From Kangiella geojedonensis (GTDB taxonomy: Bacteria; Pseudomonadota; Gammaproteobacteria; Enterobacterales; Kangiellaceae): a DNA stretch of 64,000 nt. The DNA is taken from positions 1,550,001 to 1,614,000 of the forward strand of contig NZ_CP010975.1 of the NCBI RefSeq assembly GCF_000981765.1. Direction: 5' to 3'. A program made the position numbers and the translations under genes. The notes below the pieces were generated by a model that saw nothing but the letters and a program-made list of their open reading frames with translations, was not told the DNA's origin and did not search any database. Of the stretch, positions 46,880-54,830 are shown piece after piece. Positions within the stretch are counted from its first letter, which is position 1. Each line of letters begins with the position of its first letter.

Positions 46880-47386
46880 TTATATTTTTTCAAACTCATC
46901 GTTTGAGACTTCAAGTACGGTGAGTTTGTCCAACATATTCAATAGAACTATGGAGCGCTGCTCACCATCTGGCATCTTAAATATGCCTTCCAAATCTTTA
47001 AAAGGGCCCGTTGTGACTCGTACACGATCACCTTCTTTAGGCGTTGAGTCGACCGCTATTGTGACTAAATCATGATCAATAACTTTCAACTGCTCCAAAA
47101 GTTGCTGCGAAACCTTTGCCGGAACACCACCAAAACGTACAAAGTCTCGAACTCCTCGCGTAGAGCGTATCTTTGACCAATACTCGCCAGTTTCTAACAA
47201 CTCCACAAATAAATACCCTGGAAACATTGCTTCTTCTACCTGCTTACGTTTTCCTCGGACTATTTTTTTTAAAGAAATTATTGGGAAAAAGCTATTAATT
47301 GATTGATTTTCAAGGTTTTCTTGTGCCCTTTTCTCTTGATGAGGTTTACATTGCACCAAATACCAGGCGCTTTGCTCGCTACTCAT
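46880..47386 (-). CDS. rfaH: Transcription antiterminator RfaH (specialised NusG paralog)
   Basis: 168 residues from the ATG at 47386 (MSSEQSAWYLVQCKPHQEKRAQENLENQ); upstream in-frame residues belong to the overlapping mlaC-like gene. The NGN domain shows FPGYLFVEL and RSTRGVRDFVRFGG; the KOW-type end shows GDRVRVTTGPFKDLEGIFKMPDGEQRSIVLLNMLDKL, with the DGExRSxxLLN stretch typical of RfaH rather than housekeeping NusG. It binds polymerase paused at ops and suppresses Rho termination across long surface-polysaccharide operons. Its own target site lies immediately downstream. It overlaps the preceding gene by 8 bp. Confidence 0.94.
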   Translation of the reverse strand: MSSEQSAWYLVQCKPHQEKRAQENLENQSINSFFPIISLKKIVRGKRKQVEEAMFPGYLFVELLETGEYWSKIRSTRGVRDFVRFGGVPAKVSQQLLEQLKVIDHDLVTIAVDSTPKEGDRVRVTTGPFKDLEGIFKMPDGEQRSIVLLNMLDKLTVLEVSNDEFEKI

Positions 47387-48023
47387 CGCTTGCCACCGCC
47401 ATTGCTTGATTAATCTCTTTATTTTTTTCTCTAAGCTCAGCAACAACACCTTCAGCACCACTTTTATCGAAGGTGTCTCTAAAAAAGTCTCGCTTCATTT
47501 TTACAAAGCTTATGCCTTGGAAACTGAAATCGTATACAGTCCAGTGTTCCTGCTCTTTATAAATCTTTAAATCGATATTGAGTGTTGGGAATGATGAACT
47601 CTCAAGGCGCACCCTCAGCCATCCTTTATTACCCTTATCATTAAGTCTTACGCTTTCGACGCTAGCCTTTTGACCTCGGTATTGCTGCAATACCTCAAAT
47701 AAATAGCGGCGAATAGTATTTTCGTAGGTTTTAATCAGAATATTGGTTTGAGATTCAGTAAGCCGCTTCCAACGTTTAGGACCGAGCATAGCCCTCACAG
47801 TATTTTCAGCCGCCCAAACCTTCAGTAATTCCTTATCAACAAAGTGAGCCAAAACGGTAGGCTTCTCAAGTGCTTCTTGGTGATTATCTGAAAGGAATTT
47901 ATTGATTTTACTAAGCTTTTGGTCAAAGTAAGTCGTAATTTCAGTGTTTGCCGCTGAAATAGAAGGGAGAGAGGTTATTAACAAGAAAAAAATACCAGCT
48001 AAAAAATTCGATAATCTATTCAT
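47379..48023 (-). CDS. MlaC/Ttg2D-like phospholipid-binding periplasmic protein
   Basis: About 214 residues from the ATG at 48023 (MNRLSNFLAGIFFLLITSLPSISA, a signal peptide). The frame is open 15 codons further up without signal-like sequence. The mature protein has the MlaC-type pattern: FVDKELLKVWAAENTVRAMLGPKRWKRLTESQTNILIKTYENTIRRYLFEVLQQYRGQ, DLKIYKEQEHWTVYDFSFQGISFVKMKRDFFRDTF. MlaC carries phospholipids between outer-membrane MlaA and inner-membrane MlaFEDB; none of those partners is in this window. Its stop overlaps rfaH, so the two are probably co-expressed. Confidence 0.85.
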   Translation of the reverse strand: MNRLSNFLAGIFFLLITSLPSISAANTEITTYFDQKLSKINKFLSDNHQEALEKPTVLAHFVDKELLKVWAAENTVRAMLGPKRWKRLTESQTNILIKTYENTIRRYLFEVLQQYRGQKASVESVRLNDKGNKGWLRVRLESSSFPTLNIDLKIYKEQEHWTVYDFSFQGISFVKMKRDFFRDTFDKSGAEGVVAELREKNKEINQAMAVASDE

Positions 48024-48202
48024 TATTATTGTTTGCTTTCCCAGCTTCATAAAAAACTGCCTCATCATATAAAGGCTTAACTTAATATAAACTTAACTCT
48101 TCTACGGCAAATAAATAAAGCTTCAGTATCGAGATATTGCCGAATTTTACCATCTGAGCTGTCACGAACCAATTAATTCACTTGTATTACGTGTTTTGTG
48201 AT

Positions 48203-50191
48203 CTATGCAATACTTTCTTCACGAATCTTTTCTATTTGGTCTCGAATTTGAGCTGCTTTTTCAAACTCCAAGTTTTTGGCTAAATCCAACATTTCCTTCT
48301 CCAGCTTTTCAATTTGCTCAACGCTATCGGCTAAGCTTTTAACTTCATACCGCCCTTTTCTCTCCGCTACTCGCTTTTTACCTCTGCTGGAACCACCGGT
48401 ATCCATAACATCACTGATTTTCTTCTTGATTCCTTGCGGGGTAATGCCATGCTCTTTATTAAAAGCTTGTTGAATAGCACGGCGGCGCTCCGTTTCATCT
48501 ATCGCTTTTTTCATGGAGCCCGTAATACGATCACCATAAAGAATCGCCCTGCCGTTTAAATTTCGAGCTGCTCGGCCAATGGTTTGTATCAATGAACGCT
48601 CTGAGCGCAGAAATCCCTCTTTATCAGCATCCAAAATAGCCACTAACGACACTTCAGGCATGTCCAGACCTTCCCGCAGTAGGTTAATACCGACCAAGAC
48701 ATCAAACTCGCCCAAGCGTAAATCTCGTATAATCTCCATACGCTCGACAGTATCAATATCAGAATGTAGGTAACGCACTCGAACACCATGCTCGGCTAAA
48801 TAATCGGTCAGATCCTCAGACATCTTTTTAGTCAAAGTAGTCACAAGCACCCTTTCATTGATCCCAACGCGCTTATGGATTTCAGACAACAAATCATCCA
48901 CCTGAGTACCAACAGGGCGAACCTCGATTTCTGGGTCCACCAAACCTGTCGGACGCACCACTTGCTCCACAACCTGTCCAGAATGTTCTTCTTCATAATT
49001 GCCAGGCGTTGCCGAGATAAAAAGGGTCTGGGGAACAATCCGCTCAAATTCATCGAACTTGAGCGGTCGGTTATCAAGCGCGGAAGGAAGGCGAAAGCCA
49101 AACTCTACCAAGGTTTCTTTGCGTGAGCGGTCACCCTTGTACATGGCACCAATCTGCGACACAGTGACATGCGACTCATCAATGATCATTAACGCATCAG
49201 GAGGCAAGTAATCGAGCAGACATGGTGGCGGCTCACCGGGCTCTGCGCCTGATAAATACCGTGAGTAGTTTTCAATACCCGAGCAATACCCTAACTCCTG
49301 CATCATCTCTATGTCGAATTTCACGCGTTGCTCTAAGCGCTGAGCTTCCACCAGCTTGTTCATATCATAAAGCTGAGCTAAGCGTTCTTTGAGCTCTGCT
49401 TTAATTTGCTCAATTGCGTCTAAAATGGTTTGGCGCGAGGTAACATAGTGACTTTTCGGGAAAATAGTCGCTCGAGTTAAGTTTTTTAAAACCTCACCGG
49501 TCAGCGGGTCAAACGTTTGAATGGTTTCGACTTCATCATCAAATAACTCGATACGAATGGCATTCTTGTCTGATTCAGCGGGGTAAATATCGATCAAGTC
49601 ACCGCGTACACGATAGGTAGCACGCTGCAGCTCCATATCGTTACGGGTATATTGAAGCTCCGCTAACCGTCTTAGTATATAGCGCTGGTCTATGGCGTCA
49701 CCAACCTTCAGGTGCATCACCATGCTGTGGAAGGCTTTAGGATCACCCAAGCCGTAAATCGCTGAAACCGACGCTACAATAATGGCGTCACGGCGCTCAA
49801 GTAAAGCTCTAGTCGCGGACAAGCGCATCTGTTCAATATGCTCATTAATCGACGCGTCTTTCTCAATAAACGTATCCGAAGCTGGTACATAAGCCTCTGG
49901 CTGGTAGTAATCATAGTAAGAAACAAAGTATTCGACGGAGTTATTGGGAAAGAAATCCTTCATCTCTCCGTAAAGCTGCGCAGCCAGAGTCTTATTATGG
50001 GCCATGATGATAGTCGGTCTACCACTTCTAGCAATGACATTGGCCATGGTATACGTCTTACCTGAACCCGTCACACCGAGTAATGTCTGGTGTGATAGCC
50101 CATCATCTAACCCTTCCAACAGGCTCTCAATCGCTTTGGGTTGATCGCCTGCGGGCTGGAACTGGGACTTTAAATCGAATACTTGGCTCAT
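48203..50191 (-). CDS. uvrB: Excinuclease ABC subunit B
   Basis: 662 residues. DNA-damage verification helicase of nucleotide excision repair. The N-terminus [17 protein letters not shown] and Walker [15 protein letters not shown] (about 39-46) are followed by the beta-hairpin [12 protein letters not shown], the DEAD-like DESH box, the SATPGNYE segment, helicase motifs [15 protein letters not shown] and [30 protein letters not shown], and a C-terminal UvrC-binding coiled coil ([24 protein letters not shown]). It is divergent from the aminotransferase gene. I see no LexA box (CTGT-N8-ACAG) in the short region upstream. Confidence 0.97.
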   Translation of the reverse strand: MSQVFDLKSQFQPAGDQPKAIESLLEGLDDGLSHQTLLGVTGSGKTYTMANVIARSGRPTIIMAHNKTLAAQLYGEMKDFFPNNSVEYFVSYYDYYQPEAYVPASDTFIEKDASINEHIEQMRLSATRALLERRDAIIVASVSAIYGLGDPKAFHSMVMHLKVGDAIDQRYILRRLAELQYTRNDMELQRATYRVRGDLIDIYPAESDKNAIRIELFDDEVETIQTFDPLTGEVLKNLTRATIFPKSHYVTSRQTILDAIEQIKAELKERLAQLYDMNKLVEAQRLEQRVKFDIEMMQELGYCSGIENYSRYLSGAEPGEPPPCLLDYLPPDALMIIDESHVTVSQIGAMYKGDRSRKETLVEFGFRLPSALDNRPLKFDEFERIVPQTLFISATPGNYEEEHSGQVVEQVVRPTGLVDPEIEVRPVGTQVDDLLSEIHKRVGINERVLVTTLTKKMSEDLTDYLAEHGVRVRYLHSDIDTVERMEIIRDLRLGEFDVLVGINLLREGLDMPEVSLVAILDADKEGFLRSERSLIQTIGRAARNLNGRAILYGDRITGSMKKAIDETERRRAIQQAFNKEHGITPQGIKKKISDVMDTGGSSRGKKRVAERKGRYEVKSLADSVEQIEKLEKEMLDLAKNLEFEKAAQIRDQIEKIREESIA

Positions 50192-50315
50192 AAACTTATA
50201 TCTTTTGGTTACTTTCGTTAACTTCCTGCCGCCAGAACTGCTTGGGTAGCGATATAACTTGGAGTATGATTGACGCTTATTGTCTCATACTTTGCAAAAA
50301 AATCGAGGGATCACG

Positions 50316-51497
50316 GTGACAATCGAATTATCCAAAAGAGTACAGTTAATTCAGCCTTCTCCGACGTTGGCTGTAGCAGCGAAAGCAAAAGAACTAAAAG
50401 CCCAAGGCCGCGATATTGTGGGCTTGGGAACTGGTGAACCCGACTTTGATACGCCAGACCACATCAAGCAAGCCGCCATAGCAGCAATCAATGAAGGCGC
50501 TACAAAATATACAGCCGTTGACGGTACGCCTGAGCTTAAAGAAGCGGTGATTAATAAATTCAAGAGAGACAATGGCCTTAGTTATGAGCCAAACCAAATT
50601 TTAGTCTCTTCCGGCGGTAAGCAAAGTTTCTATAACTTGTGCCAGGCTTTGCTAAATCCTGGCGATGAAGTGATTATCCCTGCGCCATATTGGGTTTCCT
50701 ATCCAGACATGACGTTATTGGCAGAAGCTCAACCCGTGATCATTAAAACCACTATTGAGCAACACCTAAAAATAACACCCGAGCAACTTAAAGAGGCTAT
50801 CACAGAGCATACACGCCTATTTGTTATCAATAGCCCAAGCAACCCGACTGGCGTGGCTTATTCCAAAGATGAATTGAAAGCTTTAGGTGAGGTTCTTAAA
50901 GAGCATCCGGAGATAGTCATTGCTACTGACGATATGTACGAGCACATTCTTTGGGAAGAAGGGTCATTTACCAATATCCTAAATGCTTGCCCAGAACTGT
51001 ATGATCGCACCATAGTCCTCAATGGCGTTTCAAAAGCCTACTCCATGACGGGATGGCGCATTGGTTATGCGGGAGGCCCAGCAAACCTCATCGCAGCAAT
51101 GAAAAAAATTCAATCTCAAAGCACGTCTAATCCAGCAGCGCCAAGCCAAGCAGCAGCCACTGAAGCCCTCAATGGTGACCAAAGCTGTATTAAGCCGATG
51201 CTTGAGGCTTTCAAGAAACGTCATGACTATTTGCTAAAAGAGTTGAATGCTATTGATGGCATTACCTGTCTACCAAGCGATGGTACTTTCTATGCATTTC
51301 CGAATGTTCAGGGCTTAATCGATAAACACGGTTGTGAGTCTGACCTCGATTTGGCTGAGCTACTCATTGAAAAAGTAGATTTAGCTTTAGTTCCAGGCTC
51401 AGCATTCGGGGCGCCCGGTCATATGCGCCTATCCTATGCCGCCAGTATGGAAACACTTGAAAAAGCGATTGAACGGCTCAAAAAAGTAGCAAATTAA
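50316..51497 (+). CDS. PLP-dependent aspartate/aromatic aminotransferase (class I, subgroup I-gamma)
   Basis: About 393 residues from the GTG at 50316 (VTIELSKRVQLIQPSPTLAV), which has a well-placed Shine-Dalgarno (GAGG, 50305-50308); an upstream open extension of 12 codons is unlikely. GLGTGEPDFDTPDHIKQAA, SSGGKQSFYNL, PAPYWVSYPDM, NSPSNPTG, SDDMYEH-type (here ATDDMYEHILW) and the PLP Lys in NGVSKAYSMTGWRIGYAGGP are all present. It resembles the aspartate:2-oxoglutarate aminotransferase of the AspB/AatA type. Substrate range within the family cannot be fixed from sequence. Confidence 0.9.
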   Translation: MTIELSKRVQLIQPSPTLAVAAKAKELKAQGRDIVGLGTGEPDFDTPDHIKQAAIAAINEGATKYTAVDGTPELKEAVINKFKRDNGLSYEPNQILVSSGGKQSFYNLCQALLNPGDEVIIPAPYWVSYPDMTLLAEAQPVIIKTTIEQHLKITPEQLKEAITEHTRLFVINSPSNPTGVAYSKDELKALGEVLKEHPEIVIATDDMYEHILWEEGSFTNILNACPELYDRTIVLNGVSKAYSMTGWRIGYAGGPANLIAAMKKIQSQSTSNPAAPSQAAATEALNGDQSCIKPMLEAFKKRHDYLLKELNAIDGITCLPSDGTFYAFPNVQGLIDKHGCESDLDLAELLIEKVDLALVPGSAFGAPGHMRLSYAASMETLEKAIERLKKVAN

Positions 51498-51582
51498 ATT
51501 TTTTTTCACCTAAGGTGTTGACCAAGGGGCGAAATATGTCTATTATCTCGCCCCGTTCAGCACACAACGTTGAACACACAAT

Positions 51583-51658
51583 TCCCCCTTAGTTCAGTCG
51601 GTAGAACGGTGGACTGTTAATCCATATGTCGCTGGTTCGAATCCAGCAGGGGGAGCCA
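51583..51658 (+). tRNA. tRNA-Asn (anticodon GTT)
   Basis: 76 nt with encoded CCA. Acceptor TCCCCCT / AGGGGGA, D arm AGTTCAGTCGGTAGAAC, anticodon loop CTGTTAA (anticodon GTT) and T arm GCTGGTTCGAATCCAGC all pair. It is followed directly by a terminator. Confidence 0.96.
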
Positions 51659-51664
51659 TATTTT

Positions 51665-51695
51665 AAAGGCCTTGCAGCGATGCGAGGCCTTTTTT
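51665..51695 (+). terminator. Rho-independent terminator after tRNA-Asn
   Basis: AAAGGCCTTGCA, loop GCGA, TGCGAGGCCTTT and a T-run form a 12-bp stem with one wobble pair. It is the strongest terminator in this part of the window. Confidence 0.92.
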
Positions 51696-51738
51696 GTGTT
51701 TAAATATAATTGATATAACACTAAAGGGATTTTTTGCC

Positions 51739-52503
51739 ATGACACGTATACCCGCTTTATTATTTGTCGCCCTACTTTCACTACTTGCTTGCCAAGATAA
51801 CCCAACTAAAAAGAAAGATATCAGTTTCTACAATCTGCTAGGGGACGTTAAATCAGTCCATCATGTTTTCGACTATAGTAAACTCGACGACCAGAGCAAT
51901 ATATTCGCAAATCAATCAAGGCGCACAGTCTTTAATGAGCAAGGTATGTTAACTGAAATGGTTAGTCACTATGTTGACCAAACCCATCCAGAAGCGGATC
52001 CTACAGTAATTGAAAGCCAATACCTTTACGATGACAATCATAGGCTCATTACGCAATACGAGAAACTAGATAGCGAACATCCTAGCGTTATCAGCTTTTT
52101 ATATAAAGACGCAGAAGTTCTACCCTACGCCTCAACAATGTATGGTGGCAGCCAAAAACAGATGACCAGCCTAAAATTTGATGAACGCGGTAATTTAATC
52201 TCTGCAATCACCATTTCAAACGATACTCAAGCCAAGTCTGAATACTACGCAACATATAATTCAGACGATCAACTCGTAGAAACGAAGCGTTTATACGGGG
52301 ATACTTACCACTCGTCCACAACGAAGGTATATAACTCTGAAAACTGGGTTAAGTCAGAAACTCATAATGTCAACGATGACAAGTCAGTATTAACTTATGA
52401 ATACCTCAAAACTGACTCGCAGGGTAACTGGGTAGAAAGGAAATATAGTGAGTCAGGCAAAAGCGGTTATGTGATTGAAAAACGTACGATAAATTATTTT
52501 TAA
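51739..52503 (+). CDS. Lipoprotein with YD/RHS-like repeats, unknown function
   Basis: About 254 residues from the ATG at 51739, which has AAAGGGAT upstream. The signal peptide ends in a lipobox, LSLLAC (Cys18), followed by QDNPTKKKD. The rest carries repeated segments of the form aromatic-Asp-x-x-(Gly/Asn)-x-(Leu/Trp): YDDNHRLITQYEKL, FDERGNLISAITI, YNSDDQLVETKRLYGD, YNSENWVKSETH and DSQGNWVERKYSE. These resemble the YD repeats of RHS-like or MORN-like beta structures. Acidic residue +2 after Cys (Gln-Asp) leaves sorting unclear. No enzymatic motif is visible. Confidence 0.75.
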   Translation: MTRIPALLFVALLSLLACQDNPTKKKDISFYNLLGDVKSVHHVFDYSKLDDQSNIFANQSRRTVFNEQGMLTEMVSHYVDQTHPEADPTVIESQYLYDDNHRLITQYEKLDSEHPSVISFLYKDAEVLPYASTMYGGSQKQMTSLKFDERGNLISAITISNDTQAKSEYYATYNSDDQLVETKRLYGDTYHSSTTKVYNSENWVKSETHNVNDDKSVLTYEYLKTDSQGNWVERKYSESGKSGYVIEKRTINYF

Positions 52504-52509
52504 ACAAAA

Positions 52510-52533
52510 AAAAGCCGAGAAATGATTCTCGGC
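52510..52533 (-). terminator. Hairpin with a T-run on the minus strand
   Basis: GCCGAGAA, loop ATGA, TTCTCGGC (52514-52533) has its A-run on the left, so only minus-strand transcripts would end in a T-run. It lies right after the plus-strand lipoprotein gene, where it may serve as an mRNA 3' end or stop antisense transcription. Confidence 0.6.
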
Positions 52534-52687
52534 CAAATCCCACCATATAGCTGAAGGAAAACTGTATCAGATTGTATCTGATTTCACTTTAATCTTAGTA
52601 GTTTATGAATTTTTTCAAGTTTGCTTTATTTGTCAGCAAGACTGTGATAAAACTAACTTACTGGATTAAAGTACATCTTGGATATAT

Positions 52688-52701
52688 ATTAATGCATTAA
52701 T
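52688..52701. promoter_or_regulatory. Perfect palindrome upstream of the XRE regulator, candidate operator
   Basis: ATTAATGCATTAAT is its own reverse complement and is followed by two related motifs (AATGCATTGAA overlapping at about 52700 and TTGCATTG near 52721). It lies ~40 bp before the regulator's ATG, a usual place for autorepression. A related ATTAATGCAT occurs at 54713-54722 between the duplicated cassettes. Confidence 0.5.
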
Positions 52702-52741
52702 GCATTGAAATCAAGTCAAAATTGCATTGTTGGAATACAAT

Positions 52742-53131
52742 ATGAGCGAAATAATTGATCAACTTAAGCAACTTATGAATAATTTTGGTGAAACTGATTA
52801 TTCAATGCAGCGCAAATCTAATATTAGTCAATCTACTATCTATAGGATTCTTGAGCGCAAGACTACTGATCCTGGAGTCCATAAGATTGACACACTTGCT
52901 AGAGCCTTAGGTTTTAGGTTATCACTAGTCCCTGTTAATGAAACTACCAGTCAGATTGATTACTCTTCTGAGGTCGATACATTGAAGCGTATCATCACTC
53001 TAGTTGAGTCTTTAGCGAATGCTCGAGGAATTGAGCTAACCCCTGAAGAAAAAGCAGAAATGATTCTTTCAAATTACCGCGCTAATAGCTCCAAAGAAGA
53101 GCTAGGTATGCGCATAGTTAATTTGAAGTAA
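52742..53131 (+). CDS. XRE-family helix-turn-helix regulator
   Basis: 129 residues from the ATG at 52742 (GGAA 6 nt upstream); a TTG five codons upstream is also open. The N-terminal helix-turn-helix is DYSMQRKSNISQSTIYRILERKTTDPGVHKIDTLARALGFRLSLVP, similar to phage-repressor-type DNA-binding domains. The C-terminal ~60 residues (SEVDTLKRIITLVESLANARGIELTPEEKAEMILSNY) look helical, perhaps for dimerisation. No peptidase or toxin partner is adjacent. Target genes are unknown; palindromes upstream suggest self-control. Confidence 0.8.
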   Translation: MSEIIDQLKQLMNNFGETDYSMQRKSNISQSTIYRILERKTTDPGVHKIDTLARALGFRLSLVPVNETTSQIDYSSEVDTLKRIITLVESLANARGIELTPEEKAEMILSNYRANSSKEELGMRIVNLK

Positions 53132-53187
53132 CGTTTTAGAGTTATTAAGAAGACTCTGTAAACACAATAAAAAAGATACAATTAAAA

Positions 53188-53211
53188 AAATAGCGCCCAA
53201 TGGCGCTATTT
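53188..53211. terminator. Bidirectional terminator between the XRE gene and cassette A
   Basis: AAATAGCGCC, loop CAAT, GGCGCTATTT has a perfect 10-bp stem, an A-run on its left and a T-run on its right. It serves the plus-strand regulator and the minus-strand cassette. Confidence 0.9.
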
Positions 53212-53225
53212 TTGTGTCTGCGAGG

Positions 53226-53618
53226 CTAAATCCTACTCAGGGTACTGCTACCTTGAATTCCTTTGGTTTGCGCCTGTACTGGCCGCAAGAACCCCCTTGA
53301 TTGGATTATTTTTCGATTCTTCCGCTCAAACTCTTCAAGTTTCTGATTCCAAACCAGTATTTCTCTGAGCTTATCTTTTTCAGTTAGGTTGCTGGTCTCG
53401 ATTTGAGAGTACTCTTGCAATAATCGCAACGCTTTAATATCTGCTCTGCGATAAGCAGACAGATCGACAACGTTCTCTTCGTTTTCGAAGAGGGCTTGTT
53501 CCGAAGCAACTTCAAAAGACTCTGCGTTTTTGTTTCGATATGCCTTTAGTATCAGCCAAAACAGCATCGCTGCGAACGCTGCTAACACTAAACCGTAGGC
53601 CAAAAATAGTAATGCCAT
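53226..53618 (-). CDS. Cassette A: 130-residue single-span membrane protein, unknown
   Basis: I do not recognise this family. Residues 3-28 are one hydrophobic helix (MALLFLAYGLVLAAFAAMLF). The rest is a charged helical cytoplasmic-type domain with VVDLSAYRRADIKALRLLQ and EYSQIETSNLTEKDKLREIL, which are almost identical in cassette B, and a variable end after RGFLRPVQ. Its first 107 nt overlap the 3' end of the preceding gene in another frame, in both cassettes. Conservation of the central helical part between copies, with changes concentrated in the linker and tail, supports it as a real protein. Confidence 0.7.
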   Translation of the reverse strand: MALLFLAYGLVLAAFAAMLFWLILKAYRNKNAESFEVASEQALFENEENVVDLSAYRRADIKALRLLQEYSQIETSNLTEKDKLREILVWNQKLEEFERKNRKIIQSRGFLRPVQAQTKGIQGSSTLSRI

Positions 53619-54105
53619 TCAGTTCTCTTCCTACCAAATAAACCAACTGTTTCAATGCGGGTGTTAACAGCATCAAAACAATACAAACGTTCACGGCTTG
53701 CAAAGCATAGCCCTGAATATTCCCTATAAAATCAAACTCTGTGAAGTGTCGCTCGATATACCGCCCTAAACTAAATGAAATAGCAACAATAGTGAGCACA
53801 CAAACAGCAAATTCTTCTTTAAGTACATGGCGACTGATCACTGCTCTCGTCGCGACATAAGCCAGTATTAGAATGTCTGTAATCATCCATGTGATGTACC
53901 AAATATAAATTGCAATCTCATGCGATCTTAATGCAGGACTAATTACCCAGTTTAAGAATTGTACTAATACTAAAAAAACGCAAAAACTAACCAAGCGTCT
54001 CTCTTTAGTCACAAGTAAGTGCAATAAAAGGCAACCCACTAAAGATAACGTAAATATATCTTTTAGTGGTTGCCAAAGATTGAGCTCTAAGACAAAGTTA
54101 AACAA
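53512..54105 (-). CDS. Cassette A: 197-residue polytopic membrane protein, unknown
   Basis: Not recognised. About five hydrophobic spans (roughly 14-32, 38-57, 66-86, 99-116 and 128-150) are followed by a basic C-terminal tail (SVSSVRSDAVLADTKGISKQKRR). The start is TTG at 54105 with a good Shine-Dalgarno (AAGGGGAT), and no internal Met start is plausible. Residues shared with the cassette B protein include FTLSL-GCL-LHL--TK--RLVSFC-F--VQF-NW, TDILIL-YV, GR-IERHFTEF and LNGITIFGLRFSVSSVRS. The conserved RxIERHFTEF segment between spans 4 and 5 may be functional. Confidence 0.7.
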   Translation of the reverse strand: MFNFVLELNLWQPLKDIFTLSLVGCLLLHLLVTKERRLVSFCVFLVLVQFLNWVISPALRSHEIAIYIWYITWMITDILILAYVATRAVISRHVLKEEFAVCVLTIVAISFSLGRYIERHFTEFDFIGNIQGYALQAVNVCIVLMLLTPALKQLVYLVGRELNGITIFGLRFSVSSVRSDAVLADTKGISKQKRRVF

Positions 54106-54268
54106 TCGAATTAAATCCCCTTCTTACTTGTTTACTCGTTCCAGCCAATGGCCAGGAGTAATTAACCTTCCGTGATTCGCCTTAGAGGATTTGCTTAACC
54201 CCATCTCGATATTTAAGATGACTGGATAAACAGCTATGTCATCTCAGTGAATTGCTTTTCAGCAAAGA
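54106..54268 (-). other. 163-bp spacer present only in cassette A
   Basis: In cassette B the peptide stop and the membrane-protein start are 3 nt apart; here 163 bp separate them. A 26-codon ORF (54204-54124, minus strand, starting MGLSKSSK and ending WLERVNK) lies in the spacer just before the Shine-Dalgarno of the membrane-protein gene. Its own ribosome binding site is poor, so I do not call it a gene. Confidence 0.4.
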
Positions 54269-54427
54269 CTAATCACGTTTCTCTTCGGTAGGGTCCTCTT
54301 CAGGTTCTCCGCCACCATTACCAGTATAAACCTCTAGCACCGTTTCTCTCGGCTCAAACAAAGGTTGTTGAATTTCTTGAGGCTGTACCATAGATAAATA
54401 GCAGATCATTGCGATAGATTCAAACAT
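54269..54427 (-). CDS. Cassette A: 52-residue peptide with Gly-rich acidic tail
   Basis: A small ORF with a strong Shine-Dalgarno (AGAGGAA, 7 nt spacing). The N-terminus MFESIAMICYLSMVQPQ is hydrophobic, then EIQQPLFEPRE, then EVYTGNGGGEPEEDP and a charged end. The cassette B copy has the same length. The first ~70 nt are nearly identical between copies. In the second half the nucleotides differ at many third positions (Glu, Val, Tyr, Thr codons) while EVYTG and GGEPEEDP are kept, which is the pattern expected of a translated, selected peptide. Function is unknown; a secreted signal or leader-type peptide is one idea. Confidence 0.72.
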   Translation of the reverse strand: MFESIAMICYLSMVQPQEIQQPLFEPRETVLEVYTGNGGGEPEEDPTEEKRD

Positions 54428-54618
54428 AATTAAATTCCTCTAACAGTAGTGATTGATAAAAAAATGATTATAAATAAAGTTAATGAATGGAAAGCAGACG
54501 AAGTCTCCGCCAAAGAATTGCCATAACTTGTTGTCTTTAAACGATATTATTATTAACAAGAGCAAGCGCCATGGTCTTTCTGTATAAATATTAATCAATA
54601 TAATTGAATCAAAACGTG

Positions 54619-54633
54619 ATGTAAATTTTACAT
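54619..54633. promoter_or_regulatory. Perfect palindrome upstream of cassette A
   Basis: ATGTAAATTTTACAT is a perfect inverted repeat (7-bp arms, 1-bp centre). The identical 15-mer occurs at 56069-56083 before cassette B, at the same distance from a shared TGTATAAATATTAATCAATA block that probably contains the promoter. It would centre near -50 if TATACA (54586-54581, minus strand) is the -10, a usual activator position. Confidence 0.65.
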
Positions 54634-54783
54634 TTCATAAAAATATATAATAAAAAAATGCAAAGCAAATATTAGACTAAACCCTTGATAACCAAAGCAT
54701 TTTTGCATCACTATTAATGCATAATTGCCTCAAGGGTGACTTAGGTTGGTGATATTGAAACACTAGGGACAGGAAACTTAGAG

Positions 54784-54811
54784 TTTAAGCGCCACCAACA
54801 TGGCGCTTAAA
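54784..54811 (-). terminator. Hairpin after cassette B
   Basis: TTTAAGCGCC, loop ACCAACAT, GGCGCTTAAA is a perfect 10-bp stem 20 nt past the cassette B stop. It lacks a T-run on the minus strand, so it is a weak terminator or an mRNA 3' stabiliser. Confidence 0.55.
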
Positions 54812-54830
54812 TTGTGCTAGATAAATACTA

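Larger units (their letters stand above)
54428..54830. other. Intercassette region: leader and promoter of cassette A, end of cassette B
   Basis: 54428-54575 is a long untranslated leader for the cassette A peptide that shares blocks with the cassette B leader (for example AATAATAATATCGTTT on the minus strand). 54576-54633 holds the promoter-type A+T-rich sequence and the palindrome at 54619-54633. 54713-54722 has ATTAATGCAT, like the XRE operator. 54784-54811 holds the cassette B hairpin. No further gene is supported. Confidence 0.6.

Noticed and set aside
50192..50315. LexA box controlling uvrB
   Set aside because: No CTGT-N8-ACAG match is found; CTG and CAG triplets there are too close together.
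52742..53131. Toxin-antitoxin antitoxin gene
   Set aside because: No small toxin ORF lies next to the XRE gene on either side; the adjacent lipoprotein gene and the convergent membrane genes do not fit.
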